Assembly (NCBI GenBank): GCA_012862575.1
Contig: BLSF01000026.1
Location: forward strand, 324,657-388,656
Direction of reading: 5' to 3'
DNA length: 64,000 nucleotides
Source of the DNA: Parietichytrium sp. I65-24A
Lineage: Eukaryota; Sar; Bigyra; Thraustochytrida; Thraustochytriidae
In this document: positions 63,785-64,000 of the stretch, piece by piece
Layout of the letters: the number at the start of each line of letters is the position of its first letter
Numbering within the stretch: position 1 is the first letter of the stretch
The notes under the pieces: model-generated
Databases searched by the model: none
What the model was told of the DNA's origin: nothing
The model's input: the letters and a program-made list of their open reading frames with translations, nothing else
Program-made: the position numbers and the translations under genes

Positions 63785-64000
63785 CTTGATGTTGTTCGCA
63801 GTCAAGACTGCTCTGTTTTGTTGATGAAAACCATCTCTCCATCCCTCATCTTTCTTTCTTTCTTTTCATCTTCAATCTTTGACAGTTGAAATAGTTGAAA
63901 TCAAATGATCCAGGTCTCTCTCACAGTCGGTCAGGTCAGTCTCGTCAGTCAATCAGTCAATCGTTACCAAGGCTTTTTATTCTTTTTATCCAACAGCTAC

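Larger units (their letters stand above)
62789..64000. other. Terminal spacer with hairpin and hexamer array
   Basis: Holds a GTACC-based hairpin (63138-63174) and the (CGCATT)n array (63693-63784). Open frames here are repeat-driven. Confidence 0.6.

Noticed and set aside
63516-63842. Open frames through the (CGCATT)n array
   Set aside because: They consist of dipeptide repeats dictated by the hexamer, with no other protein-like sequence.
1-64000. Mobile elements, viral remnants and CRISPR arrays
   Set aside because: No transposase, reverse transcriptase, integrase, capsid or terminal repeats were recognised; the repeats seen are simple tandem or short inverted repeats, and CRISPR is not expected in a nuclear genome.

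Overview
The window is nuclear DNA of a unicellular eukaryote. Genes are mostly broken by zero to three short GT-AG introns (about 45-310 bp; one has a perfect TACTAAC branch point), spacers carry microsatellites, and there are no operons. Products include an RNA m6A methyltransferase, a GPI transamidase catalytic subunit, the elongation factor Elf1, a KEOPS subunit and an importin. Low intron density, surface proteins on Pro/Thr 'APT' stalks, M6 metalloproteases and receptor-like SH3 proteins suggest a stramenopile, perhaps thraustochytrid-like. That placement is inference, because no marker gene is present.

Layout, left to right. An APC-family amino-acid/polyamine permease is cut by the left edge (1-990, minus). 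Next come two small four-helix membrane proteins with an intron of the same phase in a Leu codon (2722-3254 and 6168-6763), flanking a basic disordered protein (3919-4973, minus). A tandem pair of cell-surface M6 metalloproteases (8150-10379, 12189-14682) follows, each with an intron inside the HExxH zinc motif. A METTL3-type methyltransferase (15522-17084) runs tail-to-tail into PIG-K/GPI8 (17107-18227). Then come a mitochondrial-type DnaJ protein (18982-20431), ELOF1/Elf1 in three exons (20800-21391, minus), a 1593-residue acidic SAM-domain protein (22337-27201) and an unknown protein (27243-28121, minus).

The middle holds a 2096-residue HEAT-type scaffold in one exon (28780-35070, minus), a small single-pass protein (36276-36563), a receptor-like SH3 protein (36929-37870, minus), a membrane-tethered FAD oxidoreductase (39006-41054, minus), a Pcc1-like KEOPS subunit (42116-42721, minus) and importin-11 (43307-46641). 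The right part holds an unclassified P-loop protein with a coiled-coil insert (46855-48741), an unknown helical protein (48915-49580), a signal-anchored tubulin-tyrosine-ligase-like enzyme (50823-52786), a claudin-like four-helix protein (53230-54151, minus), an SV2/SVOP-type MFS transporter (55197-56795, minus), a 3.6 kb gene-poor spacer and a repetitive LEA-like surface protein (60431-62788).

Functionally the window mixes housekeeping genes with a notable share of surface or membrane proteins (proteases, LEA-like protein, SH3 receptor, four-helix proteins, transporters, membrane-tethered TTL). No transposon, retroelement, viral gene, rRNA or convincing tRNA was seen. The strongest unexplained signals are the P-loop protein, the membrane-anchored TTL, the LEA-like repeat protein, possible microexons in the METTL3 gene, and GTAC-centred motifs recurring in spacers.
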